Below, one piece after another: positions 26,424 to 35,557 of a stretch of 38,644 nt of DNA. Source of the stretch: Acidobacteriota bacterium (lineage in GTDB: Bacteria > Acidobacteriota > Blastocatellia > Pyrinomonadales > Pyrinomonadaceae); contig JADYZI010000182.1 of the NCBI GenBank assembly GCA_020853255.1, positions 1-38,644 on the forward strand. Direction: 5' to 3'. Positions within the stretch are counted from its first letter, which is position 1. Each line of letters opens with the position of its first letter. The notes below the pieces were generated by a model that did not search any database, had not been told where the DNA came from, and saw only the letters and a program-made list of their open reading frames with translations. The position numbers and the translations under genes are program-made.

Positions 26424-27611
26424 CTACCTTGGAACCAGCCGCGCGGTTTCGGAATCGTAGCGAAAGTTTCCGATAGTCCCATCAACGATCTTGTCAACAG
26501 CTTCTTCAATCACGGACAGGGGAACTAAGAACCATTCTGTCGATTCGACGTCGATCCCGAACCGATCCTTGATCGTTAAATTCAGACGGGCACTGCTGAA
26601 GAATTTATGGATCAGGCCCTCAAGCCGTTTAGAATTGATGTTTGCCAGCTTAAACGTAGCTACTACGTCAACATCGGCTAACAAATAGGTTGGGTCCTTT
26701 TTCGCGTTGCCGATGCGGGCCTTAACGTCGCCGCCGGTAACTCCGATCTTATGGACGACCTCTCGATGTTCGGTAATGAACGGGTGGTCAGATCTGCTTC
26801 TTAGGACGTAAATATACCCCGTCGCCAGATCCCCTTCTTCTTCGATGCCTGCGAAAAGCGGACCTAGGCTGGGCTCGATGATTCGGCGGCTTGTTTTGTC
26901 GCGGTTCAGGGCGCGTTGCAGGGAACGCATCAGCAGGTCGCTCTCCGTCCCATTGGCGTAAATGACCCTCAGCCTCCAGTCATCTCGATCGTAGTTGCTG
27001 CGGAACGGCTCGCCCTCTTCGGCGACCAGGACCGTCTGCCCGTCGAGTATAAAAAGATCGCCCTTTCTTATACGGGAGTCATTCTCATACTTCAACGTCT
27101 CGCGTTTACCGCTTTCAAGATCCGCCTGGATCGTTTCAAAGATCGGCCTGAATTGTTCAAAGTCTTCGCAGGGATTCCGCTTTGCGATCTCTTCGGCTGC
27201 TTTGATCTCTTCGCGCGATCGGACATGCCTCAGTTGCATCAGATCTTCATCGGGATCAGTTTCATAGCCGAGTTCTGAAAGCAGTTCCTCATCCGTCGGT
27301 TCGCGTCGTGAGCTAAGGTCAGCTTCGTCACCCAGCAACCCGCGCGAATCGAGGTCTTTGAGAACCTCACGGCATTCCGCAGATTCGCGAATGCGGTCCA
27401 GCCTGACCGCATAAAGGCGCTCAAAGATGTCGCGATCATCGCCGTGCTCGGGCAGACGACCGTGTTCATCGACAAAGCGGTCGATCTCCTCGAAACCCGC
27501 AATTATGCGCTGGGCGGCCGCCGAATACTGGACCTTTTTTGCCGGTTGGGCAAATTCTTCCAGTTCCGACCGTAGCTCATCGAGGTCGATGTCAGTCATA
27601 ACGGCCTTCAT
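26424..27611 (-). CDS. GIY-YIG (T5orf172-type) nuclease protein
   Basis: The 395-residue protein is acidic and helical in its first 175 residues, followed by a small beta domain (about 180-250). The C-terminal GIY-YIG fold of the T5orf172 type has GYIYVLRSRSD (265-275) and HKIGVT (287-292) in place of GIY and YIG, Arg299, Glu331 in RLEGLIHKFF and TEWF near 358. It would supply the DNA-cutting activity of the operon. The gene overlaps the helicase stop; ATG 27599 is also possible and would leave an 8-base overlap. It is the last gene of a three-gene methyltransferase/helicase/nuclease unit. Confidence 0.85.
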   Translation of the reverse strand: MKAVMTDIDLDELRSELEEFAQPAKKVQYSAAAQRIIAGFEEIDRFVDEHGRLPEHGDDRDIFERLYAVRLDRIRESAECREVLKDLDSRGLLGDEADLSSRREPTDEELLSELGYETDPDEDLMQLRHVRSREEIKAAEEIAKRNPCEDFEQFRPIFETIQADLESGKRETLKYENDSRIRKGDLFILDGQTVLVAEEGEPFRSNYDRDDWRLRVIYANGTESDLLMRSLQRALNRDKTSRRIIEPSLGPLFAGIEEEGDLATGYIYVLRSRSDHPFITEHREVVHKIGVTGGDVKARIGNAKKDPTYLLADVDVVATFKLANINSKRLEGLIHKFFSSARLNLTIKDRFGIDVESTEWFLVPLSVIEEAVDKIVDGTIGNFRYDSETARLVPR

Positions 27612-29643
27612 CCTTATATCTCACAAATGCGGCGGCACCTTCTGCCATGCGGCGTTCCCATGCGTCCTGAGCGGTCGACGAAGGGATTCTGCCGCGTTCT
27701 TTTTTGAATTTCAACGCCCGAATTGCCAGATCGCGAGCTTCTTCCGGCGACAGCTTTGACTGTTTCCGCATAATGACGTCGGAAACCTGTTTCAGCCGCT
27801 CCTCGGTCATCGACTTGGCGAGGATCGCGTAGGCTTCGCCGAATGGGTTTATCCGATCGATCAGGTCGATATCCAACTCCGTGACTGACAGAGCAAACCG
27901 CCGCACGCCATCGATAAGAGATGTATTCTGAGACGCATCAGAGCCGTCGCCGATCAACGTCTTCTTTGCCTGCTGCACGATGTTCAGGGCAGCGATCGCG
28001 TGCTGTCGGACGGCTTCCTGGTCTTCGTCACCAAGGTTCGGAAATTTCTCTTTTACGATCTTGCCCATGCGAACCTGCGTTAGCTCTTCCGGTATCAGCT
28101 CTTCATCGAAAAGGCCGCTCTCGATCGTTCGCTTATCTTGAACAAACGCCGTGATCAGCTCGTTCAGGTCCTCCGTGCAGATGCGTTCGGCCTCAGGGCT
28201 CTTCGGTTCGGCCAGGCCTTTGATCTCAAGCTGGATGAGGCCGCGTTCGGCATCCACGCCGACATTGCATTTATTGGGATCGTAGCCGCCTTCACCGTAA
28301 TCGAAGCCGGGTGTCGGTACGTTTTCTTTGTACTTCGGCTTGAACTCGAAACGAGGTGAGAGCACCTGTTCCATTAGCAAGCTCGCGGCGATGGCTTTCA
28401 ATGTGTCATTGACGGCCTCGGTAACCGCCTGTTCACTCGCGTCCGGTTCGGCTATGAGATTGGTGAAGCGCGTCCGTGTTTTCCCGGGAGCGTCGCGTGT
28501 GGCCCGGCCGATGATCTGAACGATCTCAGTCAGGCTGGAACGATAACCGACCGTCAACGCGTGTTCGCACCATATCCAGTCAAAGCCTTCTTTCGCCATG
28601 CCCAAGGCTATGATGATATCGACATGGTCGCGATTGTTCTTTTGCTCGGGGTCGCGAAGTGCTCGCAAAACCTTGTCGCGCTTAGCGGGCTCATCATCTA
28701 CGAGGTCCGCGATCTTGAGGATCGTCCCGTCAGACGTTTTCACGAGCTGAAATCCGGTGTCTGGATCGGCACCTTGCCATTCGCCTAGTTCCTCGATAAT
28801 GTGCTCGACCTCGCGGATCTTGTCCTTTGTGCTCTCTTTAGAATTGACATTAGGTATATGAAGGATAGTCTTTTCCTTCGGGTCCAGCACCTGTAATATC
28901 TCGTCGGTGTACGAGCCGGTATAGAAGAAATAGCCGAGATCGAGCTGTTTCAGATATTGATATCCATTCAGCTGCTCATAATAGGTGTAGGTGACGGTGT
29001 CGAACCGGGCCTCATCGTCCGGGTGAAGTACGGCTTCGGCATCGCCGCGGAAATACGAGCCGGTCATCGCGACGATGTGCACTTTGTCGCGAGCCATCAG
29101 TTCGCGGACGTGCTCGCCAAGCTTGTTGCCGGGATTTGCCGAAATATGGTGAAACTCGTCAACCGCGATCAAGCGATCGTCAAAAGCCTCGGCGCCGAAG
29201 CGATCCATCGCGAATCTGAACGTCGCGTGCGTGCAAACCATCGTCTTGTCGTCGCTTTCCAGAAACTTTCTAACAGCATCGACCTTTCCGTTCGTGTCGT
29301 TACCGGGCGCATCGCAGAGGTTCCATCGAGGCTCGACCCGCCAGTCAGCCCAGAACCCGAATTGGCTCAGCGGCTCGTCGTGAAAGCTGGCTCCGATAGT
29401 GCGTTCCGGAACGACGACGATGGCCTGTTTGAGTTTCTGATTCTTGAGTTTATCGAGGGCGATGAACATCAACGCACGGCTCTTGCCCGACGCGGGAGGC
29501 GACTTGATAAGCAGATATTGTTCGCCGCGTTTCTGATAGGCACGCTCCTGCATCGGCCGCATTCCGAGCGCGTTGGAGTTCGTCGATCGCCCGTCCTGGG
29601 CGTAGGTAACCGAAATAGAAGGTATATGTACCGATCTGCTCAT
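27592..29643 (-). CDS. Superfamily 2 DEAD/DEAH-like helicase
   Basis: The 683-residue protein is an ATP-driven DNA translocase or helicase of the restriction type. Walker A is SPPASGKS (48-55), Walker B is VDEFHH (161-166; DEFH in place of DEAD/DEAH), motif III is MTGS in AMTGSYFRGDA, and motif VI is QIIGRATRDAPGKTRTRF. The C-terminal 250 residues are helical and specific to this family. Its ATG (29643) overlaps the methyltransferase stop by four bases, and its end overlaps the nuclease start. The three products are therefore translationally coupled and probably form one complex. Confidence 0.9.
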   Translation of the reverse strand: MSRSVHIPSISVTYAQDGRSTNSNALGMRPMQERAYQKRGEQYLLIKSPPASGKSRALMFIALDKLKNQKLKQAIVVVPERTIGASFHDEPLSQFGFWADWRVEPRWNLCDAPGNDTNGKVDAVRKFLESDDKTMVCTHATFRFAMDRFGAEAFDDRLIAVDEFHHISANPGNKLGEHVRELMARDKVHIVAMTGSYFRGDAEAVLHPDDEARFDTVTYTYYEQLNGYQYLKQLDLGYFFYTGSYTDEILQVLDPKEKTILHIPNVNSKESTKDKIREVEHIIEELGEWQGADPDTGFQLVKTSDGTILKIADLVDDEPAKRDKVLRALRDPEQKNNRDHVDIIIALGMAKEGFDWIWCEHALTVGYRSSLTEIVQIIGRATRDAPGKTRTRFTNLIAEPDASEQAVTEAVNDTLKAIAASLLMEQVLSPRFEFKPKYKENVPTPGFDYGEGGYDPNKCNVGVDAERGLIQLEIKGLAEPKSPEAERICTEDLNELITAFVQDKRTIESGLFDEELIPEELTQVRMGKIVKEKFPNLGDEDQEAVRQHAIAALNIVQQAKKTLIGDGSDASQNTSLIDGVRRFALSVTELDIDLIDRINPFGEAYAILAKSMTEERLKQVSDVIMRKQSKLSPEEARDLAIRALKFKKERGRIPSSTAQDAWERRMAEGAAAFVRYKDEGRYD

Positions 29644-32432
29644 TTGGGGGTTCCTTTGGTTTTACGTTTAGCTGGTTTTTGCCCGTCGCCTTGTTTCGCG
29701 GTCATCTCCGTATACAGTTCGAATAACTTTTCAAGCCGCTCGGTATCATTCTTGAACCGGCGACCGATGTATATTCGCTCAAGAGTTTCGTCGTTCTGCT
29801 CGTGGGCCTCGCGAAGGTTCGCGGGCATCTTCTCAGGGTCATAAAGCTGGGCGATCGTGGCCGGGAAATGGGTCTCACGAGCCAGCAGGATGTTTTCGGC
29901 ACAGCGGCCAAGGTCGGCCTTGTTTTGATCGCTAAATGTAGGCAAAGGGAAGGTGTTCCAGCCCAACGTGTTAGAATAACGATAGTCAGTCTTCAACTTT
30001 CCGCAAACGGTTCCGATCCAAACGAGGTGTAGTCGAGAAGCAATAATAGCGAGATTAAATATAGGCGCGTCGTAGAGAGCGAAAGCGAGGTTGGATACGA
30101 CCGTTCTGGCGCCGTACAGGTCGACGGGCAAAAATTCTCGTCGTTCGGAACTTACACTCGGAATCGCGATAGTGAACTTTTCCCCTACATCCTGTATTTG
30201 TCGAAACTTATATGGAAATGCGGCATATTGGCGAGTGCTTGGAGCAACGCTGTTTGACCTTGCTTCGGCAACCCTGTCAAAGCGTTCTTTCAAAGCGGGT
30301 ATCAGCCTCGCTTTATCCTTATCACCGTCTTCGATCCAAATGCAGAATCGCTGTTCACCGCGTATAATTTCCTGCGACCCAACGTACCGCATGATAAACC
30401 TTGACGCCTGCGGGCTTTTGCTCAAAAGATTCTGACGTTCATTTGAGCTGAGGCAAAGATTTCCCCCGTCACTCGGCTGATTGCCCTTAAGCATTAGCCA
30501 CCTGTCAGCTCGTTGACCGCTGGCCGCAGACACGAATACCGTATCAGATCCCACAAGATATGGATTGATATTGGCGACATCACGGACGGCAACTTCATTC
30601 GCACCTTGAGATTCAAAAATTTGCTTTTGCGCTCGCGGCGGGCCAAATCCGATAATTGCTACAGTTACCCCGGCATTATGACTAGCGAGGTTACTCCACT
30701 TGAAAGAGGCGTGACAAAAGTTAATCACTTGACCGGACTTCATGACGTGAGGCCAAAGAATCGGAACCTGCTCACCTTGAGATATAGAGTTTGTTGTCAC
30801 AAAAGCAGCCTCTCCTCGTGTAAGCCCCAAGTATAGGGATGCCTTCAGAAACCAGCCCGCAATATAGTCCAGCGAAGGCCATCGCTTTTCGAATTGCTTA
30901 AAAAGAGCTTGAAGGTCAGCTTTTTGTTCTGCATTTTGTGCTTGGCTGCCTTTATAAGGCGGATTACCAGAGATATAGGTTTCGCCGCCTTCGTTCTCGA
31001 AATCGATTTCGGGCTGATCCAATGGTGTGCTAAACAGATCATCTGCAACAAGCTTCACGCCCGTTCCCGTCGGCGGACAAATACTCGTCCAATCAAGGCG
31101 GAGGGCGTTCCCGCATGTGATCCAGTTAGCTTTTTCAAGTGGCAAAAACTCCGCAAGCGCGAGTTTTGGGCCGCGATAGAGCACATCGGCTTGATACTCA
31201 GCAATGATGAGCGCGAGCCGGGCGATCTCGGCGGAAAAGTGCCGGATCTCAATGCCGCGGAAATTTGTCAGCGGGATATCCGTTCGTCGTTCAGCTTCAC
31301 CGCGACGTTTGTTAATTTCCGCCTCGATCTCGCGCATCTGTTTGTAGGCGATGACCAGAAAATTGCCCGAGCCGCACGCCGGATCAAAGACACGGATCCG
31401 GGCCATACGATTCCTAAGGTTAAGCAGCTTGCGGCTGTTGTCGCCTGCCTCTTCAAGCTGTGTACGCAGGTCGTCAAGGAAGAGCGGATTCAGTACTTTC
31501 AGGATGTTCGGAACACTCGTGTAATGCATCCCGAGCGAACCGCGCTCCTCGTCGTCCGCAACGGCCTGAATCATTGAACCGAAGATGTCCGGATTGATCT
31601 TGGTCCAATCGAGTTTTCCGACGTGCAGCAAGTAAGAACGTGCGATCTTGCTGAATCGCGGCACGTCCATTGTCCCGCTGAAAAGGCCGCCGTTCACGTA
31701 AGGAAACCCGTCGGCCCAACTGCGGATGTTTGCGGACGCCCGATCAGCGATCTTCGTATTCATCGCCCGGAACAACTCGGTCAACACCTCGTGCGTGTTC
31801 GACGAATCTCGCGCGCTCATCTGTTCGATCGTGGCGGTGAAGAGCATCTCACCGTTGAAGATGTGCGTGTCCTCGGCAAAGAAGCAGAAGATCAGCCGGG
31901 CCATGAAGTGGTTCAGATCTTCGCGCCGCTCGGCCGTGCCCCATTCCGGGTTCTCCTTGAGCAGTTCGATATACAGCCGATTCAGACGCCCGGTAGCCTT
32001 AATATCGAACGCGTTTTCGCGGATCTGCTTGACCGTGGATATGCCTGCAAGGGCGAGGAAGAAACCGAAATGGTCAGGGAAGTCGGAATAATCGCAAGCG
32101 ACTGTCTCGCCGTCCAGCAGATTCTCCGCTTCGAACGACTTACCGTCTGTCGCAAGTATGAATTTGGCTTTTTGTTTCGCAGTTTGCGGGCTTTGACGAA
32201 GCTCGTCGAGAGTTGCGGGAACTTCGCCATCCGCGCAGACCTTGATGTGAATGTTGTTGCGTTGAAGAACCCCACCCGGCAGATCCGATTGATTTGTCGC
32301 CCCCGTTTTCAGCCGCTTGATCGTCGTCTCCTTATTCCCAAACGCCTCCAGAAACGCGAAAGGGAACCCCTCGGCGTCAAAAGGCTGCTCAGCGAGCAGG
32401 GAAACGGCTTCTTCGATCTCAACAGCATTCAT
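29640..32432 (-). CDS. Class I adenine-specific DNA methyltransferase (MmeI/YeeA-like)
   Basis: The 930-residue methyltransferase has the SAM-binding motif FDPACGSGN (349-357) and the catalytic NPPY motif at 490-493 (ISGNPPYKGSQ), giving N6-adenine (or N4-cytosine) methylation. The C-terminal 350 residues should be the target-recognition region. The N-terminal part (ATDGKSFEAENLLDGETVACDYSDFPDHFGF) resembles the MmeI-like N-terminal region but shows no obvious D-ExK nuclease site. Cutting is therefore more likely done by the GIY-YIG protein two genes on. It forms an overlapping operon with the helicase (ATGA at 29640-29643). Confidence 0.92.
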   Translation of the reverse strand: MNAVEIEEAVSLLAEQPFDAEGFPFAFLEAFGNKETTIKRLKTGATNQSDLPGGVLQRNNIHIKVCADGEVPATLDELRQSPQTAKQKAKFILATDGKSFEAENLLDGETVACDYSDFPDHFGFFLALAGISTVKQIRENAFDIKATGRLNRLYIELLKENPEWGTAERREDLNHFMARLIFCFFAEDTHIFNGEMLFTATIEQMSARDSSNTHEVLTELFRAMNTKIADRASANIRSWADGFPYVNGGLFSGTMDVPRFSKIARSYLLHVGKLDWTKINPDIFGSMIQAVADDEERGSLGMHYTSVPNILKVLNPLFLDDLRTQLEEAGDNSRKLLNLRNRMARIRVFDPACGSGNFLVIAYKQMREIEAEINKRRGEAERRTDIPLTNFRGIEIRHFSAEIARLALIIAEYQADVLYRGPKLALAEFLPLEKANWITCGNALRLDWTSICPPTGTGVKLVADDLFSTPLDQPEIDFENEGGETYISGNPPYKGSQAQNAEQKADLQALFKQFEKRWPSLDYIAGWFLKASLYLGLTRGEAAFVTTNSISQGEQVPILWPHVMKSGQVINFCHASFKWSNLASHNAGVTVAIIGFGPPRAQKQIFESQGANEVAVRDVANINPYLVGSDTVFVSAASGQRADRWLMLKGNQPSDGGNLCLSSNERQNLLSKSPQASRFIMRYVGSQEIIRGEQRFCIWIEDGDKDKARLIPALKERFDRVAEARSNSVAPSTRQYAAFPYKFRQIQDVGEKFTIAIPSVSSERREFLPVDLYGARTVVSNLAFALYDAPIFNLAIIASRLHLVWIGTVCGKLKTDYRYSNTLGWNTFPLPTFSDQNKADLGRCAENILLARETHFPATIAQLYDPEKMPANLREAHEQNDETLERIYIGRRFKNDTERLEKLFELYTEMTAKQGDGQKPAKRKTKGTPK

Positions 32433-32508
32433 ACATGCAACGCAATCTTTAATGATTTACCAAGGTCGGAATGTTTACAAGTTGCGGGGCCGTCTTGCGA
32501 CATTGAAG

Positions 32509-33051
32509 CTAGCCAACAAGAAATGAACCAAATTCTTCCGTTTTTAGATAGGCGAACTCCTCTTCGGCACTAAGGGCTTCAGCTAAGCAGATCGCTGTAT
32601 CCAACACTGCTCGATATAAGAGTTCAATATTTTTGAATACTAGCTCGGCGTCTGGATCATGCTTTGGCTGATTATTCAATGCATCTACGATCCATTGCCC
32701 TTCGCTATTGATTAGCCCAATATCCGAATTCTTATAGTGAACCAGCCAATCACGAAGTCGAATCAAACTAGCAATGCGTTGCAGCGGCAACTTGTCCCAA
32801 GCTAGTTCTAACTTGCCAAGGTCAAATAAAGTGTCGATTTTCGACCGAAATCGAAGATCATCGTAGTGCCGTAAGCTCGTGTAGTTTGCAAGCACAGAAT
32901 TAACGATCGCTTCAAGAGCACAGGCTAGCGCAATGGCACACACAGCACCACGTTCCACTTCCTTTTCGTGATCTGAATACGAGATCGTAAGCGATTCCTT
33001 TACGAATGAGAGATAGGCCTTTTCGGCAAAGAAAACAACTCTAAATGTCAT
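32509..33051 (-). CDS. Small HEPN-like protein upstream of the methyltransferase
   Basis: The 180-residue protein is all-helical. ALACALEAIVNSVL near residue 45 resembles the first HEPN core helix. SLIRLRDWLVHYKNS contains Arg100-x4-His105, the Rx4H catalytic motif of HEPN ribonucleases, in the typical LRDxLVHYK setting. The gene sits 76 bases upstream of the methyltransferase in the same direction, so it could be a co-transcribed abortive-infection toxin or regulator. Its family is not recognised by name. ATG 33051 is the first Met after the divergent HigBA promoter region. Confidence 0.7.
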   Translation of the reverse strand: MTFRVVFFAEKAYLSFVKESLTISYSDHEKEVERGAVCAIALACALEAIVNSVLANYTSLRHYDDLRFRSKIDTLFDLGKLELAWDKLPLQRIASLIRLRDWLVHYKNSDIGLINSEGQWIVDALNNQPKHDPDAELVFKNIELLYRAVLDTAICLAEALSAEEEFAYLKTEEFGSFLVG

Positions 33052-33238
33052 TCGTCCAGCATAACGGAATCGGTACGAATGGGGCTATGTCGCTCGGCGG
33101 AGTACTGAAGTACACGCGGGGCGTCGGAGCGGCAAGACCGCCATGTTCCCCGAGATCCACCGCGCTCTGATCGCGAGCTTATAACGTGGATCTGAACCGT
33201 TTGACCGCACTGCGTGTCGTATATTCCTAGGTCTGTCC
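33052..33238. other. Divergent intergenic region with a large dyad
   Basis: No supported gene is seen. AGATCCAC (33153-33160) and GTGGATCT (33186-33193) form an 8-bp dyad enclosing a smaller GCTC/GAGC stem. It lies between the HEPN gene and the HigBA promoter. Confidence 0.3.
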
Positions 33239-33311
33239 TTGACAAGTGTTGTCTACGTAAATTACCCTTTAGGTAATTCGTAAGCGGTATCTACGAATTA
33301 CCTTATGGGTT
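33239..33311 (+). promoter_or_regulatory. HigBA promoter and alternating AATTACC/GGTAATT operator
   Basis: TTGACA at 33239-33244 is a good -35 box. Directly downstream are AATTACC (33260-33266), GGTAATTCGTA (33272-33282) and TACGAATTACC (33292-33302), then a degenerate GGTTAT. The first two half-sites form a dyad with a 5-base centre. The second and third form a perfect 11-bp inverted repeat with a 9-base spacer. The operator runs up to the toxin start (33312), as expected for repression by the HigA-type HTH protein encoded next. Confidence 0.7.
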
Positions 33312-33674
33312 ATGGAAGTAGACGTACCGGATAACGCTCTTCGCAAGGTTCTGGAAGACGATAGGAAACGTGTTAGGGCATTCGGAAAGGATATTGCTTC
33401 AAAGCTTGCAATCCGACTGGCGGCCCTACTGGCTGCCGAACGGCTCTCCGATTTCTGGCCTCCCTTCAAGTTGCCCGAACGATGTCATGAACTGAAGGGA
33501 GAATTGAAAGGGACGTTTTCGATAGATCTCAAACACCCATTCCGACTCCTGTTTCGTCCAGTTGAAGAAAGACCAACCGATCCGATGTCTATGGATAAAG
33601 AGAGAGATGAGCTAGAGCGATGGAGTTCTATAACCCACGTAGACATCGTCGCAGTCAAGGACACTCATGATTAG
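33312..33674 (+). CDS. higB: HigB/RelE-superfamily toxin
   Basis: The 120-residue protein matches the HigB-like ParE/RelE fold. NALRKVLEDDRKRVRAFGKDIASKL forms the first helices, and LPERCHELKGELKGTFSIDLKHPFRLLFRP the central sheet with the basic residues typical of an mRNA-cutting toxin. A variable tail follows. It precedes the antitoxin, as in other higBA loci, and overlaps it by 8 bases (33667-33674). A good Shine-Dalgarno is missing because the operator occupies the leader, which may keep toxin translation low. Confidence 0.88.
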   Translation: MEVDVPDNALRKVLEDDRKRVRAFGKDIASKLAIRLAALLAAERLSDFWPPFKLPERCHELKGELKGTFSIDLKHPFRLLFRPVEERPTDPMSMDKERDELERWSSITHVDIVAVKDTHD

Positions 33675-34803
33675 GCAAAACTCAGTGAAATATAGCCCCG
33701 AAAGCACGCCTCACGCAGGTGAGACACTTCTCGACTATCTGGAGAGCTATGGATGGACACAGAAAGAACTGGCCCAGCGTACGGACCTCACTCCAAAGAC
33801 CGTAAGTGAAATTTGCTCCGGTAAAGCTCCAATTTCGCCCCGCACTGCTCTTGCTCTCGAGAAAGTATTCGAGCGTCCCGCAAGATTCTGGCTCGGATTA
33901 CAACGGCTATATGATGAGTATGATGCCCGAAGACTCGAGGAAGCTTCAATTGGACCATGGTTGGAATGGGCAAAACGCTTTCCTGTCTCTCAGATGAGAA
34001 ATGCTGGATATTTTGCTCATCTAGATGTGACGGAGGGGCCGGTAGAGACCTTGCTTCGCTTCTTTGCGGTTGCATCGCCGCGGAGTTGGCAGACGGTTTG
34101 GGAGGCTGCGAATCCAGCCTATCGGCAAACAGCAAAGTTTAAGAAGAGTCAGGAGGCTCTTTCCGCTTGGGTGAGAGCAACGGAAGTCTTTGCTGAATAC
34201 CTTGAAAACCAAATCCCTGTAAGCGAGTTTGATTCTCGAAAGCTAAGAAAGCTGATTCCTGAGCTCCGTCGTCAAACCGTTAACAAGGTCACAGACGCCC
34301 TTGGTGTGGTGCAAGAGCTCTGCGCAGGGGTAGGCGTTCTATTTGTAATCGTGCCTGAACTTGGCAAGACCGGAGTCAGCGGATGCACAAACTGGATCTC
34401 GGACACCAAGGTAATTGTTGCCCTAACTTTGAGGCACAAGAGAGACGACATCTTCTGGTTTACTTTCTTCCACGAGCTCGGCCATGTCCTGTTGCACAAA
34501 GGCCGATTCGGCTTAGTTTTAGACAATGCTACCGAGTCGGTAAGTGATAAGATAATTGATATTCCGATGGCATCAGTTGAGGAAGAGGCAAATCGTTTTG
34601 CGGCTGATACGCTTATCGAGCCAATGGCGCTTGAAGCGTTGATAAAAGTTGGTATCCCTGACGAAGATACCCTATTAGAATTTGCTCGTGAGCAGCAAGT
34701 GAGCCCCGGAATTGTTGTGGGGAGGCTCCAACATCTTGGAATTCTCCCTCGAAGCGTTGGCAATCACTTTAAGCAGACCATTTCTTGGAGTTTTTCTAAG
34801 TAG
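33667..34803 (+). CDS. higA: HigA-type antitoxin fused to ImmA/IrrE metallopeptidase
   Basis: The 378-residue protein begins with a Xre/HigA HTH (about residues 18-75: TLLDYLESYGWTQKELAQRTDLTPKTVSEICSGKAPISPRTALALEKVF). The C-terminal ImmA/IrrE-type peptidase domain has the zinc site His269-Glu-Leu-Gly-His273 and a downstream EEEANRFAADTLIEP with the third ligand. It would neutralise the upstream toxin and repress the operon. The protease half could cut a regulator, or the protein itself, under stress; that part is inference. Its start lies inside the toxin's last codons, so the two are translationally coupled. Confidence 0.88.
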   Translation: MIRQNSVKYSPESTPHAGETLLDYLESYGWTQKELAQRTDLTPKTVSEICSGKAPISPRTALALEKVFERPARFWLGLQRLYDEYDARRLEEASIGPWLEWAKRFPVSQMRNAGYFAHLDVTEGPVETLLRFFAVASPRSWQTVWEAANPAYRQTAKFKKSQEALSAWVRATEVFAEYLENQIPVSEFDSRKLRKLIPELRRQTVNKVTDALGVVQELCAGVGVLFVIVPELGKTGVSGCTNWISDTKVIVALTLRHKRDDIFWFTFFHELGHVLLHKGRFGLVLDNATESVSDKIIDIPMASVEEEANRFAADTLIEPMALEALIKVGIPDEDTLLEFAREQQVSPGIVVGRLQHLGILPRSVGNHFKQTISWSFSK

Positions 34804-34863
34804 CAGAACAAATCGAGTGGCCTGGAGGACATATGTGAATATTTATTCTTGAGGTAACAAATA

Positions 34864-35535
34864 ATGAGCTTTAGGTCGCCAATTAGTATCACAAGCAGCG
34901 GATTTGATCCCGAGCGAGGACTCTATGTAAAGGATCCTTGTTTAGAAGCGATTCCTCCAACACTTGGTGCTTGCCGCCCCGATTTGAGGCGGAAACTAGA
35001 ACCAGGGGATTGGAACTTTACAATTTCCGGCAAGATTAAAGGTTACGACCAGTACATCTTCGGAGGTTTCCAAGTTGCTGAGCGCATCACGATGCAACAG
35101 GCTTTCGACCGGTTTCCTCATCTGCGACTACATTTGCGGAGTGGCGGACAACTCGGCGGAAACATCGTTATCGACGGTTCCGGCAAGAAGCATCCGCTCG
35201 ACCAACACGACATAGATTCTTTCGAGCGTCGAATCCTAAGTCCTTACATTGTTGGCGGTAAATCCGTGCTCTTTACTCATTCCGATGAAATCGAAAGAGC
35301 TAGAAAGGAGACAATGGACATCTTGGTAGAGCTGTTTGGAAAAAATGGAGGAATTCCTAAAGATATTCTCGGACGCGGTGGTCGAAAACTCAGCGAAGAG
35401 CAGGTGAAACAGTTGCTTCGGCGTTTAGATGCGATCAGGCTGAAGAGGGTTTCCATTGCAGTGGGATCAGCTCGTCGTCCAATCCGCCCGAACCCGTCTT
35501 TGGGTCAAATCCATAATTTGGGACTGCTTAAGTAG
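34864..35535 (+). CDS. Nmad2-like (nucleotide-modification-associated) protein
   Basis: The 223-residue protein has no clear enzyme motif. The N-terminus (GACRPDLRRKLEPGDWNFTISGK, then YIFGGFQVAERITMQQAFDRFP) resembles the Nmad2 family, in which a C(K/R)PxxRR block is followed by GDW and a beta-strand core. The later GGNIVIDG, SPYIVGGKSVLF and ILGRGGRKLSEEQVKQLL segments fit the same layout. Nmad domains are linked to modified DNA bases in phages and in bacterial conflict systems. GAGG nine bases before ATG 34864 is a good ribosome site. The next gene starts 22 bases after its stop, so the two form a unit. The family call is from memory of the pattern and is tentative. Confidence 0.5.
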   Translation: MSFRSPISITSSGFDPERGLYVKDPCLEAIPPTLGACRPDLRRKLEPGDWNFTISGKIKGYDQYIFGGFQVAERITMQQAFDRFPHLRLHLRSGGQLGGNIVIDGSGKKHPLDQHDIDSFERRILSPYIVGGKSVLFTHSDEIERARKETMDILVELFGKNGGIPKDILGRGGRKLSEEQVKQLLRRLDAIRLKRVSIAVGSARRPIRPNPSLGQIHNLGLLK

Positions 35536-35557
35536 CTGAGGAGAAAAGAGACACTCC

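Noticed and set aside
28957..29844. 295-codon open frame on the plus strand opposite the helicase
   Set aside because: It lies fully antisense to a gene with clear SF2 motifs, has no recognisable motifs and no ribosome site; it is a shadow frame.
31623..32573. 316-codon open frame on the plus strand opposite the methyltransferase
   Set aside because: Antisense shadow of the N-terminal part of the methyltransferase, with atypical composition.
33063..33183. Short frame containing GRRSGKTAM, resembling a Walker A motif
   Set aside because: It lacks a proper start, is only about 40 codons and has no Walker B or other support; a chance match or an unidentifiable remnant.
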